From positions 63,725,501 through 63,789,500 of the forward strand of contig NC_133544.1 of NCBI RefSeq assembly GCF_048773025.1: a stretch of DNA of 64,000 nucleotides. The letters run 5' to 3'. Below the pieces are notes generated by a model that saw nothing but the letters and a program-made list of their open reading frames with translations, was not told the DNA's origin and made no database searches. Of the stretch, positions 11,140 through 24,560 are shown piece by piece. The translations under genes were made by a program, and so were the position numbers. Source of the DNA: Camelus bactrianus (taxonomy: Eukaryota > Chordata > Mammalia > Artiodactyla > Camelidae). Numbering within the stretch: the stretch's first letter is position 1; the number at the start of each line of letters is the position of its first letter.

Positions 11140-11370
11140 ACAGACCATTGGTTTACAGCCAGGAGCTATTCCTCCCCAGGGGACATGTGGCAGTGTCTGA
11201 AAGCGTTTTTGGTTGTTACAACTGGGGAAAGGAGGGTGTGCTACTAACAGCTTAGTGAGGAGAGGCCAGAGATGCTGCTAAATATCCTGCAAAGCATAGG
11301 AAAGCCCCTTCCCCCACCAAAATTACCTGGCCCTGAGTGTTGATAATGCTACTGTTGATAAACTCGCACA
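11140..11370 (+). mobile_element. hAT-Charlie-type MITE
   Basis: A non-autonomous hAT DNA transposon, recognised by ccaggggacatgtggcagtg, tttttggttgttacaactgg, gaggccagagatgctgctaa and gcataggaaagcccc. Degenerate and without coding capacity. Confidence 0.6.
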
Positions 11371-12234
11371 GACAATGGTTTCTAGTTCAAACAATCCCTC
11401 TGTCATTTTCTTTTACCCATTATTTCTCCACTATTTTCTTCCTATATTTACTTCACTTTTTCTTTCTTTGCTTTATTTTCTTTCTTTGCTTTTATTTTTC
11501 TTGAGTTTCTGACCTTTTATTCAGGACAAATAAATAAAAGCTGATATTGATTCCTGATACTAAGAGATAAGGATTCATGAAACTACAAAATTACTGAAAA
11601 TATGAAACAAATTGTCTTATTTTAATTTCAAGCTTCATTTTGACTCTTGGAGATAAGAAAAGAGAACTCGTGATAAGAAAGCAGGGGCAATTCTCTGGTC
11701 TACAAATTCTCTTGCTCCCCCTGCTTTGCCCTGGCCCAGATTATTAGCCCTCTCCCTGTTTCAGAGATTTTCATTCTTCATTCAGCAATTAATAAAAGCC
11801 TAAAGAAACTTTTCTCAGATTAAAGTGCCTCCTTTTGGACTAAAACCTTACCTCTGACACCACTTCATATGCAGAAATACATCCTCCTAAACCAGGTTTT
11901 TGAGTGTGGACTTTGGCATCAACAATGGGTTTTCAGGAAGGCACAGAGTGCTTCAGGAGCACGGAGAGGGTCCAAATGGTATGAATCACTGCTCTGAATG
12001 GAGGCTGTAGATCAGAGGATCCTTCAAGTCGTGGGTCATGGAGACAGATGCCTAAGGGACTAGTCGTCAGCCCTCCATCACCACGAGAGTGAGTTCCTTG
12101 AAAGCGGGAACTGTCTCCTTTGCATTTTCCCCACACAGAACATATATCAGGACCCAAATGAGATTCTGAGTGTATCTTATTGAAGCTGAGGTTGTCACTT
12201 TTAATTTTCTTTGTTTTTTAATCCATTGTGTCAG

Positions 12235-12390
12235 ACAATTCACAAAGCATTGTTAATCGTCACCATAGCACTGTAAATACTATACTTACTCCCCAGGTAC
12301 CTATGAGGAATTTGATGCTTGCAAAGCACTGTACAGTGTCACACAGCCAGGAAGCGGCAGAGCCGTAAACATCCCATGCTCTTCTCACAG
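12235..12390 (+). mobile_element. MIR-like SINE fragment
   Basis: Shows the MIR-type core (aattcacaaagcattgttaa; cacacagccaggaagcggca; gagccgtaaacatccc). Short and old. Confidence 0.4.
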
Positions 12391-13309
12391 TCACGTCACT
12401 GTTCAGGGAGAAGGCCATGTAAGAACAGTGATGATGGAAAGACACTGGGTCATCTTCTGGGAGAAATAGAAACAAAATCTCCTGCCAGTCCAGCACATCT
12501 CTCCACAAGGGAAGACAAGAAAGGAAATCTTTTGTTATTGAATAAGCTTTAAAATGAAATCTTTTTTCCTTAATGAAAAATTATAGGAACACTAATACTT
12601 CAAGAAATACATATGGTCAGTGTAAATGCAGGTCCCCTCTTTGTAGAAACACAGTAGTTATTCATGTCTTTCTTTCTGCATTTACACCTGAACACAGAAA
12701 ATCACAAAGCTATTTTATGTCAATCCTAGTAGAGTTAGGATTGTGTTGAGCTGCAAGTAACAAAAAACTCAACCGAAGAATGGTTTATTAAAATTTTTCA
12801 TGCAAAAATAGATCTTGGGCAGGGATTGGATGTGGCATCTGAAGAACAATCAAGCAGAAGACTGGGGTGGGGGGATATGCTTGTGCTTTCCTTTCTGGTA
12901 AAGTTACCACTTCGGTGTTTCAGGAAGAAAACATTAGAAGACGGACAAGAAGATGTGATGTCTAAACCAGGAGAGCGAAAACATTACAGGGAAGCCCTGG
13001 TATATTTCTAATTATGTCTCATTTGTGAGAACTGTGCTTCAAGCAACCCCTACTTTAAGAAAGGATGTGAAATGTAGGGTTTTTTTTTTTTAAGCTGGGG
13101 ATATAGTTTTCCAAATCAAAACTGAGAATTCTGTTAAGGAAGCAAAAGAAAATGATGATTTGATTGGCAACTCGGTGTCTGCCTTCCTGACTGCTAAGGT
13201 GAGGATTCAGAATATTTCGCAGAGATTAGCTCATTCATCCTTGAGGAACCAATGAACATTTCACAGTAGGGATAACATGTATTTAGAGGGCTTCATAATA
13301 ATGTTATTT

Positions 13310-13565
13310 ACAGGGGCATTTATTGAGTACATATGTTGTACCTGAGACTTCATATAATTAAAAATTTTTTATCTCATTTAACTCACAGCAACTTAGCAAA
13401 ATAAGTGTTCTTATTCACCTGTATTTATAAGGAAGCCTAGATGAAGATGGATAATTGCCCAAGGACACAGAGCTGGAAAAATGGCAAAGACAGGATTCAA
13501 AGACCCAGGTTCAAACCTGGGTTAGTGTGACTCCAAAACCCATGTGCTTTCTATTATATCCTCTT
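13310..13565 (+). mobile_element. MIR-type SINE
   Basis: A tRNA-derived mammalian-wide SINE, seen from ataaggaagcctagatgaag, aattgcccaaggacacagag, ctggaaaaatggcaaagaca, and the terminal gtgctttctattatatcc. Confidence 0.55.
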
Positions 13566-14300
13566 GCTTCAGAGAACAAACAGGAATATTTCAGGTATAA
13601 AAATGGGCCAATGGAGGGCTTGCCAGGTTGAGGAAATTGTCAACTTCCAGCTTCTTTAGTCTCGAAAACTTGAAGCTATTGATGTCTGCCATTCAGAAGC
13701 TAATCGCCAAGCAAACCCTGTGCAAATACAGGTTATCATAGTTAATGTTTAAGCAATTCCAGAAATACCTGCTGGGGATGTTGCTTTGGAATCACAGTTG
13801 GCTGTCACTGGAGTACGTTTGCGGCATTTTTCTATCAAAAATCAGGAACTTTCTTCTAATTATTTTTTACTATACTTCTGCCTTTTACAGCAGTTTAATA
13901 GACTGGGGATGTAGCAGTTTCCTCAACTCCAGAGTACTAGAATAGAGCTGTGAAACCATTCGTTTCTGGCCCCTTGTACTAACCATTCCTGGCTGTGGTC
14001 TTTGGGAGGCACTCTGATATCCACCATTTGTCCCTCTGTTTCGACGCTCTTCTTCCCACTACTGCCTCCCCTGGGGAGCTGTAGATCCATATTTTAACTC
14101 ATTCAAATAGTGAGCTTTATTTCCGGAATTTTGCCTCGTAACAGATGAATCTTGTCCTCTAGTGTATGTGGTAAGTGTTCTGGAAAGGCAGCAGGAATGG
14201 TTCCATGAGGGACTGAGGCTGTTGTCATTGTCCATGACGAGGGGTGTGTGAAGTGGAGCTGGAGAAGTGAAGCAGCTGCGCGACTGGAGGCGTGCAGCAG

Positions 14301-14339
14301 GGTTTGTGTGCAGGCAGCAGGTGGCCCAGGAGCACTGTG
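14301..14339 (-). other. 23-RSS of TRAV27
   Basis: Consensus heptamer CACAGTG, a 23-base spacer containing CACCTGCTGCCTG, and nonamer ACACAAACC. Intact. Confidence 0.9.
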
Positions 14340-14887
14340 GCCCTGCACAGAGGTAGACGCCTGCGTCCCCGGGCTGGGCTGCCGTGCTGCTCAGGGAGCT
14401 GTCCTTTCTTGCCTCACCAAACCGAGCCTTTAGTTTCTTCTGCGTCTTCATTTCTCCGCCCTTAGTTAATATCATCAAGAGGACAGGTCGTTCCTCAGGA
14501 CTCTGTCTGTACCAGTGAAAGCTGCTGAAGGTGCTTGAGGAGTTGCAGTACACGGTGAAATTTTCTCCTTCCTGGACGCTTAGAAACCGAGGACTCTACT
14601 CCAGCTGCTGGGTGCTCTCCCCTGTTTAGGAACAAAGCAGAAGGCACTGCAGAAGGGAACTAGGGACTGTCTCCCAACCTAAAATGATTTTTCCCTCCCT
14701 TCTCCCTTGCTCATTCTCTCCCTTTCTACTTTCCTTCTTTAACACTTCCTTTCACTCTTTACCATAAAATAACTTGCCCTCAAGGATTTTCCGTCTGCTG
14801 AGGATTTCCTGTTCATATAATTGAGAACTTCTCAAACTCACATGCCAGTTGAATCCAAAGGACCAACACTGAGAATTTTAAGAACAT
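14340..14887 (-). pseudogene. TRAV27: TRAV27 pseudogene (one in-frame stop)
   Basis: The leader exon 14887-14842 encodes MFLKFSVLVLWIQLA, almost the human TRAV27 leader, with a GTGAGT donor. The V exon 14621-14340 joins in frame (WESTQQLE) and then meets a TAG at 14598-14596, where human TRAV27 has the Gln of LEQSP (CAG to TAG). After the stop the frame stays open through [17 protein letters not shown] (Cys23), FHWYRQ (Trp41), [10 protein letters not shown] and DAGVYLCAG (Cys104). SSLSSTAAQ also replaces the usual SSLHITAAQ. Splice sites and RSS are intact, so the stop is the only clear lesion. Confidence 0.92.
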
Positions 14888-14889
14888 CT

Positions 14890-17240
14890 TTTCTTCTTAT
14901 ATGGTGGCCACGGCCACGGTCTTAACTGCCCTTGAAAGATCCCCTCCTGAAAGAGGTTTTTCTGGGCTAGAGTAACACTTGCCACCCACTTTGATCTCAG
15001 TAAAAAGGCACAGGCCTCCGAGTGGCAGCCAATTGAATCACTCAACCCGAACCCTCCCCTTCCTCCAACCTCAAACTCTGCTGTGATTCTGGGAAGGATT
15101 TTGCCTTTTGAAATGCTGCCCTCCTGTGGAGAGATAGAAAAGTGGTTTACTTTTGGTGATGCTTCTGTTTCTCCCCCTTTTCATTTGGTATGCACAAGTA
15201 TCAAGATTCAGGTAGAGTCTGGTGACCTTATCAGAAATGGAAAATATGACTTTAAAAAAATTTATCGTTTTCAGTCAGAATAACAGAAGATAAATGACAC
15301 ATCATCTTATTTCTGATATGCTCAACAAACATGTTGAGCAGTGACATGTATGTGTAAACTGTATTTGCATGTAGGAGTGTGTATGTGTGTGTTATGTTGT
15401 ATATGAAACCATATTTTCTGGGTCATATGGCATGGGTAAGTATACTGTAATAAACCTACTTTTATAAAATTAAAGATGAATAACCTCACTGTATATTATT
15501 TAGGTTAGAATACTTTTCTGATATCCTACTGTATTACTCTGTCATTAGATCCCTGTTTCATAACGATCAAAGCCCTAAGCATGTTATATTATAATTGAAT
15601 TTGTTGGATTCACCTACAAATTCCTTAATGAAAAGATTGTGCCTTTTTCACTTTTGTGACTACTGCAATTGCTAGGCAGAAAAACATTAATACATAGTTA
15701 ATAAATTATTGCATTAATGAGTAAAAATATGTGTGTATGTGCATTAACATAGTGATTCAAGTATATGGATATTGTGGTATGGGTGTAATGTGACTTCAAA
15801 TATCACGAAATCGTTATTGTTTTAGCTACTGCTCATACTCATTAGTAAAGATAATCAGTGTTGGTCATGTGATTATTTGTTAATATCCCAAATGGGAAAA
15901 TGCTATAGTATATGTATTTTCTTTTTAAAAATTATAGCTCTAAGTAGAGTGTGTTAGAATCCAGATTCTTCAAGCAGGACATAAAACTGAGGAGTCGCTC
16001 TTAATTCTTTCAGGCAGGCAAGAATGATAAAAGGGCTGATTAAGAGTCATAAGCTATTAGCTGATTTTTTGAAGCATCTCATAACCCAAGACGTTTAGAT
16101 ATAAATGTGCATTTCTTTCCAAAGTGGAGCACTTGATTTAGTTTCAAGATGGGAATGAGAATAAATATTCCCTGAAATTGAGAGTAGCTTTCATAGCTTT
16201 CTCTCTTTACTGATGGAATCTGGAAGGTTCTTTTTCAGTGCCAAAATTTCCTGACACCTTCATTCAGAATGAAAACCCTGGTGTTACTGCAAAGGGAGTT
16301 GGAATCCAAAAGAGTGTGGGTGGAGGGCACATCATCTCCCTGGGATTATGGTTTAAGTAAGCATTGCCAGGCTTAAGAAGGGGAAGTATAGCCATAGGTT
16401 GGCTTGAGGGACATAATGAAATAGACGTACCTTCAAGTGTCCCTACAATGGAAGGTTTCCAGCCCACTTGTATAAACCAACTTCATAAACCAGCTCTCAT
16501 TAATCAGTGCACTCATCAAAAGTGCACTGTGGTCAATCTGTAGGCCCATCTACTGAACGCTCCTTCTGTGTCAGAGATAGCATTAACAGCTGGGATTAAA
16601 GAGAATAATATGAAAGAGCCTCTATTTTTGAAGGAACATGGATTAGAGGAAAGTTAAAAACCAAAAAATATTTATACAGAGTAGATATGTGTTATTGCAA
16701 AACTGTGTACAGAGCACTAAAAGAAGGAGAAGGAAATAAATATAATTTATATAATGTGGAAAATCTTTTAAAAAGTAAATGTGACATTACTGGGTCCTGA
16801 AGATTGAATAAGATTTTGCCGAATTTAGAAAAGAATAATATATATATAATTCATATATATAATATATATATATCATATATATATATGAAGAAAATATTAG
16901 AGTGAGTTCATCTGATATGACTGATGTTCAGAAATCTTAGGGTAGTGATGGGGATGAGGATGAAAATTTACTGGGAGTAAGACTGTAGATGGCCACACAA
17001 ACCTTGGTTTTTACTTGCGGGCAATGTGGAGCTATAGAAGGTCCTGAAATGGAATAGCCATCTAATCCAATGTGTGTAGGGATAGATTGGAGAAGGAGGA
17101 GCTCATGGGTAAGGTATACAATTAAGAAGTTATTCCAACCAACGCAGTGAGAGATTATAAGAATTTGGACCAGGATAGTAACAAGGTGATTAAAAAGAAG
17201 TAGTTGAGTGTGAGAAATATTTGGAAGACAAAATTGATAT
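14890..17240. other. Intergenic, no V gene seen
   Basis: No V exon, leader or RSS. In human order TRAV26-1 and TRAV8-7 lie near here, but no trace was recognised. A TA-rich run lies at 16838-16888. Confidence 0.55.
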
Positions 17241-17249
17241 GACTTCATG

Positions 17250-17760
17250 TATCAGTCAATTTTGACTACTGTAATGCCAGTACAACCAACCTTTCAGTCT
17301 CAGTGGCTCACAAGAACAGAGTTTAATGAGTTGTCCATGGTATGTTAGTTGTAGATCAGTTGTGGATTCCAACACTCTGAGGCCCTGCTCCAGGATACAA
17401 GTGGATTCTGGGCTGCTGTCTTGAGTTACCTTCTCATTCTGGACATTGTGTCTGCTTCCTATTTTGGAATAAAAGCTGAAAGAACAACTACTATCTGGTA
17501 CAGGAGGGCAGAAACCAGAAGAGATAGACCATGTGAATATATTCAGTTTTAGCTGTGATACAGCATACTTCCTATCCATCCACATTCCATTGGTCAAAGC
17601 TAGTCACATCACCACATCCAAAGTCTACAGTGTGGAGAAGTGTAGGAAATATACTCTGGCTAAAGGTTCTCATTGCAAGATGGGAAAGAACAAATAACTG
17701 TCAACAAGTAAGACACTCGTGTATTACTAATCCATGTGAAAGTGAGCTTAAAGGGCATGC
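17250..17760. repeat. Unclassified interspersed repeat
   Basis: Phrases such as tatcagtcaattttgactac, cagtctcagtggctcaca and cacattccattggtcaaagc resemble a common old mammalian repeat. I cannot name the family reliably. Confidence 0.35.
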
Positions 17761-17774
17761 TGAGGTTAACTAAC

Positions 17775-18300
17775 TTACAGAAAAGAGAATATATGGCCAT
17801 TTTAACAATATTAATTCTTTCACTTTAAGAGCACAAGATATCTTTCCATTTCTTTGTATCATCTTCAGTTTCCTTCATCAGTGTTTTATACTTTTTAGAG
17901 TACGGGTCTTCTACCTCCTTGGTTAAGTTTATTCTTAGGTGTTTTATTCCTTTTAATGATATTTTTTTAAAAAAATCTCATATTAATATTTCATTATTAG
18001 TGTATAGAAACAGAACAGGTTTCTGTATATTAATCTTATATCCTGCAACCTTGCTGAATTCATTATTAGTTCAAATAGTTTCCAGGTGGAGATTTCAGGG
18101 TTTTCTATACAAAGTATCATGTCATCTGCAAATACTGACAGTTTTACCTTTTCCCTTCTAGTCTGAACACTTTTTATTTCTTTTTCTTGTCTGATTGCTG
18201 TGGCTAGGAATTCCAGCACTATGTTAAACAGAAGTATTGGGAATGGGCATCCGCATCTTGTTCCTGCATTTAGAGGAAACACTTTCAGCCTGATATTCTA
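17775..18300 (-). mobile_element. LINE-1 ORF2 reverse-transcriptase fragment
   Basis: On the minus strand an open stretch (18282-17983) reads RCGCPFPILLFNIVLEFLA, then KEIKSVQ, KLSVFADDMILCIENPE. This is the L1 ORF2 RT domain with the FADD catalytic motif. It is a dead 5'- and 3'-truncated LINE, not a host gene. Confidence 0.85.
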
Positions 18301-18359
18301 GTTTTAGTTCATATATCACCTTATTAGCAATAGGAAACCACTGTATCATTTTAAAGGTT

Positions 18360-18860
18360 TTATTGGAGCATAATATCTGTATAATAAAGGATAAATATAT
18401 TGTAAGTGCACAGCTTGATAAATTTTCACACAGTTGACATACCCTTATAGCCAGCATTCAGATCAAGAAAAAACATTACCAACACTTAAGAGTTCCCTTT
18501 ATGACCTTTACATTATTGTCCCATGAGTAACACTATTGTGACTTCTAACAGTATAAATTAATTATATCTGCTTGTGGACTTTACAGAAATGACATGTTTA
18601 TTGGCCATTTGTATATCTTCTTTTGTGAAATGCATGCTTATGACTTTTGCCTACTCAAGAAGTTTATTTTTTTTCTTAATGATTTTAAGGAGTTTTTTTT
18701 TAATAGAGATGAACCCTTTGATAATAGAATTTGCCACACATATCTTTTATTCACTGACTATTCTTTTAATGCTTGGAATATCTTAATTTTAATGGCAATT
18801 TCAATATAGTCCAATTTTTAATGTTTATATATTTTTGTATTCTCTTTAAGAAATATTTAA
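18360..18860 (-). mobile_element. LINE-1 3'-region fragment, antisense
   Basis: Matches the antisense of older L1 3' regions (ataatatctgtataataaag; gccatttgtatatcttcttt; gataatagaatttgccacac). Degenerate. Confidence 0.45.
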
Positions 18861-19527
18861 CTCAAATTAATGAAAAAGTTCTGCATTTTTTTTTTTTACA
18901 ATCTTTATATTTTATTCTTATGTTCAGATCTGCACTCTAGCTGAACTGCTGTTTATATATGATGTAAAGGCCAAGATACATTTTTCCCCACTAGGATAAA
19001 TTATCAAATGCCACTTACTGAAAAGAAAATCTTTCATCCTTGACACATAAAGCAAATACTTTCCAATTCTTATTCTAATACTGTTTCAGAATTAGTTTTA
19101 TCACAAAATCTTACTTTGTCATCCATCTCTATCTTCTCATCTCATTTGATCCTTAATTTCAGTTTTTTCTCACTTTCAAATTTTTGCTTCATGTCTTACA
19201 GTCACCAGTTATTTATAACATTGATGATGCAGTTTTATAAACTTTTGTTCCAATTACCAAATGAATAATTTTTAGAAGTTTTCTTCTCTTTGTGCTCAGG
19301 ATACTTTCTTTCCTGTGGCCACATGTGTACGCACTTGTTATTTTGTTTCTTACAGCATCCTTATCTCTTCTATATTTCTGATGACAAGTTAATTTGAAAA
19401 TCGTGTAGCATGTTGCCCATTTCATGCAACGAATCAGATACTCTCCTAACTTTAGAATTGATCTCTCAGATATGCTTAACAGATGGAGTTTGTGAAACAG
19501 TCTTTTCCTGATTCGATCTATATTATT

Positions 19528-19680
19528 TGAGGTGTTCTAGTGCAGTCAAACCCCCAGATGTCACCTGGAGCAGAGGTATCATGAGACAATAAAATGGTGG
19601 CTGTTTCAACTTGCTGAATTTGGGGGTGGTTTGTTATGGAGTAAAACTCAACTGCACTGAAGTCCTGTGAAGAAGAGTCT
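19528..19680 (+). mobile_element. MaLR-like LTR remnant at the duplication edge (copy A)
   Basis: MaLR/MLT1-type 3' LTR wording (caataaaatggtggctgttt, ttgggggtggtttgttatgg). Homologous to the longer copy at 43840-44060. The A/B homology begins inside this element. Confidence 0.45.
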
Positions 19681-21820
19681 TGTTGAGGACATGTGAGCAG
19701 TTGGCAAGAACAAAAAAATGTGTTTTTTTCTCTCCCTGATTTCTGGTTGTGTCTAACAGCTGGGCCTGCAGCATCTGCCTATTTCACTGAACTCCTCTCA
19801 CGTGTGGTCCTAGTGCTCCTGCCCTGGCACAGAAGACATGCAGGCACAGCTCAGGTGTGATGAGACCCATGGGCCTCCACTCACAGGAGCAACTGGCTGA
19901 CTGCTCACATTGGGGCCCTGCAGTAAACAGGCAGATGTGAGCTTTTCGTGTTCGATGTGATTTTTATATTTCACTTACTCTTCTCATTCCATGTGGCTAA
20001 TCACGAAAACAAAATGATGAGCTATTTAAAAGGGCATGCCTGTAACTTGAGAAATAATCAAAATTTAACAGACTATTTTCAATTTCAGATCAATTTTAAA
20101 CCCAAAGAGACTGAGAATATTGTTCTGTTCTTCCTTAGCTGCTCATGACTTTCATAAAGGTATAGAGTTTTTTTGTAAGAGCTCTCCGCTCCAGATTTAC
20201 TTTTTTCACACATTTATATAACAGTAGAGTTTTCAAGTTATACGCTGCTGAATCCAGGAATTGCTTAATGTGTGGGAAGACTTTATCCTCTCACCTCCTA
20301 GGGTGAGCAGGGGTGCCAGGAAACTTGGAGTCATGGATCAGTTTAGGGCGGCTTCCTTCGTGAAAGTGCTGTATAAATGGAATTGATTTCTGTGTGTTCT
20401 ACGATATGAAAAAGGTTGTGAAGCACTGTGCTGCAACAATGCACGGATGAGCCAGACTTCATCTCTGCTTTTCTATGCCTCTTGTTTCTACCAATTCAGA
20501 GTTAGCTAGCCACAGGATCATTACTGGTAACATTAGAAGTATCTTCCCTTGATCTGTATACAAATAACGATGGAGACTCAGTTTGGGGGAGTTGACCGGC
20601 AGCTCTTCTCCGTGTTATTTCACTCCACCAGAACGAGTGTGCAGTGAGCTACAGGTTCTCCTGACTCAGGCCTGTGTTCACACTTCCCGCTCTACACACA
20701 TTGACACAGCAAAACGGATTCAACCATTCCCACTCTGATGGTGAAATGGATTCATCACTGCCTAGTGAATGATTTTTGAAAGAAATCTTGTCAGGTATAT
20801 ATAATCTTAAATGTCAGTCTGAGGAATTTGTATGCAATCCAAAACTGTTTTAATAGATGTATTATTTTTCTTTAACGTTGAAATAATGAGAGTAATAAGT
20901 TTTTTTTTTTTAATGATAAATCTACAAAAAGAAGCACACAAAGAGCCATAGTAACACAATTCAGGAAGCTGGACAGGAGCTGGATAACTAGTTACTAATG
21001 TTGGGAGAAAGCTGAGACTCAAGCTGCTAGGTGAAGAAGCACAGAAGGAAGTTGATCTTGTTGACAAAACCCAGAAAGGCTCCAGAATTAGAGGTCTCCA
21101 GAGTAATGATGGGGTATTAAACTGGTGGATTATTTGGAAAGCTGCAAAGTGATTTCAGCACCAGATACGTGGCCAGCCTCATATACTTGGAATTACAAAC
21201 AAAGAAACTCAGACCATAGAGTCCAGTTATTATTCAATATCACAGTCTCAGACACCGGAGGAGAGACCAAGTGTCATCACAACTGATTTTCAAAAATGCA
21301 AATAGCCCCCATGAGAAAAAATGCAAATACAGGTGTCCATGTAGGGGAAAGGTTGACCTACACCAAAATCAAAATCCCCAGTGAGTTATATGAAGCAGAA
21401 TTGGCTGTTTAGGTATGAAACAGGCAGATTCCATGCCAGGTGTGTGAGAAAATTCTTACCCGCATGTCCACATGTTGCGTTCATGCACGTGAAGAAATAT
21501 GACAGAAGGCATAGCTTTTAGGATGATTCCTGATGTGTTAGGGTAAATATTACTGTAGATTAACCAGGTTATTTTAGGTAGATTTGAGTAACTATCTAGT
21601 TCACCTGGAATCCTGGCAAAAGAGGAGGCAAAGGATCTGACTCAATGAAATGGCTAAAATGTTGGTGGGAGTCTAGGTTAGTGATAATTAATAACAGTTC
21701 AGTTAGTTTAGGGAGCTACAGTGACCGAATTATCGAAAACTCTGCAATGCATTGAATATGTCTTTTTCACTCCATACATGGCCCTTCATCAACGCTGGCA
21801 CCAGAGCAGCAGCAGGCACC

Positions 21821-21859
21821 GGTTTGGGCAGGGGCTGCAGGTGACTGCAGGGCACTGTG
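21821..21859 (-). other. 23-RSS of TRAV24 copy A
   Basis: Consensus heptamer CACAGTG, a 23-base spacer containing CACCTGCAGCC, and nonamer GCCCAAACC. Confidence 0.9.
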
Positions 21860-22366
21860 TGGAGGCACAGAGGGATGCGGCTGAGTCCTCGGGCTGGGGT
21901 CCTTTGATGTGCAGGGAGCTGTGACCGTCCTTAGTGTTCAGAGTGACTCTTACTCGTCCTTCCTCCTTTTCATCCTCATTTAAAGACATTACAAACAGGT
22001 TCTTGGGACTTCTTGCAGGTTCCCATCTGTACCAGTGAGAAGCATAAAAAGAGCTGGAAGGGAAACTGCAGGTGGCATTGATGCTCTCTCCTTCCTGAAC
22101 GTGCACCCGTGGAGGACCCTGTTTCATGCTCAAGAGGCGGCTCCCTCCTGTTCAGAAAGACAAAGTCAGAGACAGAGACTGATCTCTGCATAGAGTGTTC
22201 ACTGTCTTCACACCTTCCCAGACAGAACCTAGAGGTGCCTGACTGCATCCTCCTCCTTCCCCATCACCACCCTAGACTGTTCACACGTGCTTTGGTGACC
22301 CCTGGGCTTACCACCAAGATGAAGCCACAGGATCAGCAATGAGACTGGCCAAGGATTCCTCTCCAT
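21860..22366 (-). CDS. TRAV24: TRAV24 copy A, TCR alpha V gene
   Basis: The leader exon 22366-22312 encodes MERNPWPVSLLILWLHLG and ends at a GTAAGC donor. The 164-base intron ends in GAACAG. The V exon 22147-21860 joins in frame (GGSRLLSMKQGPP) and reads VHVQEGES, ATCSFPSSSFYA (Cys23), HWYRWE (Trp41), LFVMSLNEDEKEEGR and SLHIKGPQPEDSAASLCAST. This matches human TRAV24 (ERNP-type leader, SFPSSNFYALHWYRWE, LNGDEKKKGR). Odd: the tyrosine normally two residues before Cys104 is Ser (SAASLC). Otherwise intact. It is the 3'-most gene of duplication unit A and differs from copy B by scattered substitutions. Confidence 0.92.
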
Positions 22367-22829
22367 TTATCCTGCCCAAGGTCCTCAGCAGAGGAATGTT
22401 CTGCAGCCTAGACCTGTAGAATATTCTGCTTCAGAAAACAGGATTCTGCATCTGGTTGCCCAGCCAATCAGAGACAAGACCACATCAATGTCCTAGAGAC
22501 ACACCAACCATTTCTGCCTTAGAATCAGTTTCCTGTGGTTCAAAAGGAGGGATCAAATCTGCTGTCCTGAGACCAGCTTCCAAAGCATTGAGACATCTCT
22601 CCTGAGTCAGAACTAAAAGAGAACCGACAACTTTTCAGAAGTGGGCGGACTAATGGTGGACTGCTAGTGTTCAGCTTGGGACACTAGGATGGCAGTCTGC
22701 GGCAGGAAAAGCACTTTGGCTAGCAAACTTAAATATGAATTTTCAGCAAACTTTTTAAAGCTTTGAAATCCCTCAAATTATATATGTTCACACATAACAT
22801 GTGCTAAAAATCTTTTGCCTTATGTACAT

Positions 22830-23010
22830 TATTCAAATACAAAAGTGACAGCATAGAGGTACTATTAGTCACAATTTACAGACAAGAAGACTAAAGCTCA
22901 AAGAGACTGAGTCATTAACTAGGGTCCAGACATCTAGGAAGTGGCTGGGTAAGAATCAGAACACATCCCTGTCTGGTGTGGAGTCTATGGTGTTTGGAAT
23001 CTGCCACATC
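22830..23010 (+). mobile_element. MIR-like SINE (unit A copy)
   Basis: MIR-type body (acaatttacagacaagaaga, aagctcaaagagactgag, gaagtggctgggtaagaatc). The same element is at 47160-47335 in unit B. Confidence 0.45.
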
Positions 23011-23084
23011 ACCTACATTTGTGATGCTCAGAAAATATTTTAAATACTAGAGCAGATATGTTCTGAAAATAATGGGATACTACT

Positions 23085-23565
23085 TTGTGGTTACTCTCCC
23101 TAAGAGCCACAAAATGGAAACAATCCAAATGTCCATCAGCTGGTGACTGGAGAAACAAACTATAGTATATTAACTAATGAATTACTATTCAGCAAAACAG
23201 GAGCTAAATACTAATATACGCTACAGAAAAAATTATCTTCAGAAATATTATGTTAAGGAAAAAAGCCAGACACAAGAAGTCACATACTGAATGATTCCGT
23301 GTATACTAATTGTTCAGACAATGAACGTATAGAGAGATAAAGTAGATCAGTGGTGGCCTAGGTCCAAGGGTTGGAAGAGGGATTAATTGTAATTGGGCAC
23401 GAAGCATCTTTTTGTGGTTATAAAAATGTTTAAAACTGAATGATGGTAATGGTTTCATAACTCAGCTAATTTCCTAAAAATCATTAAACTGTAAATTCAA
23501 AAAGGATGAATTTTATGGAATGTCAATTATACCTCAATAAAGCTACTTAAAAGTAAATGAGAATT
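23085..23565 (+). mobile_element. LINE-1 3' end (unit A copy)
   Basis: An older L1 3' end: caatccaaatgtccatcagc, agccagacacaagaagtcac, terminal ttatacctcaataaagct. Also present at 47390-47865, so it was inserted before the duplication. Confidence 0.65.
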
Positions 23566-24560
23566 ACGTTCTAACTTGCCTGTTTCAAAGTCCAGGAATA
23601 ATGTTAGTTTGATTCAACATGCACATATCTGGTTAAACAGTGATTTTGTGTCCAGAATTTCCCCAGGAGCTCCGAACATTATAAAAGCATCACACTCTGT
23701 TCCTTGTGAGCTCAAAATATACTTGGAAAAATGTAATATGTCCAGGGAGACTTTAATATTACCAGATAGCATTGATTAAGATTGTTGATAATCTGAATGT
23801 ACTGTGAGAAATTGGTAGTGTAAACTGACTACATAACCTTTCCAGTGAAATAAAGGAAGCAGCATGGGGTAGGTGCTAACATCAGGGAAGAGAGCCTTCC
23901 AAATACTCAAACTTAAATGGTGTTTCGAAAAGTGGAACGAGATTGCAGGGCATTTCATGGCTGATCTCTATCTTTCCATGGGAAGAAAAGAGATGCAATG
24001 TGATTAATAAAGGAAATCCTGAGAAGTCTCATTAGTGTCTCCTAACTTATAAGTGTAAGGTCTAGGGTTAGGAAGGAACAGCTAGACAAACGGAAACCAC
24101 TACATGTCAGGGTCCTTCTTTTTGGTTCTCCAGGTCACAGCATTCAGTCCACCTGATGATATGACAGTGAGGGCATCACCACACCACTCAGACAGCCACT
24201 TCCTTTAGAACTTGTTTCTGATGAAAATACTAATCTCATGATAAATTTACTGACATATTAGAAGGGCTGTGTCCAGGGCAAGAAGTGAATACCTCCAACA
24301 AGTAGCAAGGAGCATTCCTTCAACTAATAGGGCAGAATCGTGCAGCCTCAAGCCTCAGAATTATCTGAAATAGAGGCCAAGCCAATTGACCATGAGATAA
24401 ATTCAATAAATCTTGCCTGAAGTGACTTGAAGGGTATAAAGGTTGACAGTTCTAAGTAAACAACATAAAGATTAGCCAAGCTAAACCTTTTGTATTAGTG
24501 TTTGAATAGCATGGACTCTAGAAATCATTTCAGCTTTTGTATATTTCTTCAACATATGTA

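Noticed and set aside
17983-18282. Open frame with FADD motif as a possible host gene
   Set aside because: It is L1 ORF2 reverse transcriptase, with L1 text on both sides.
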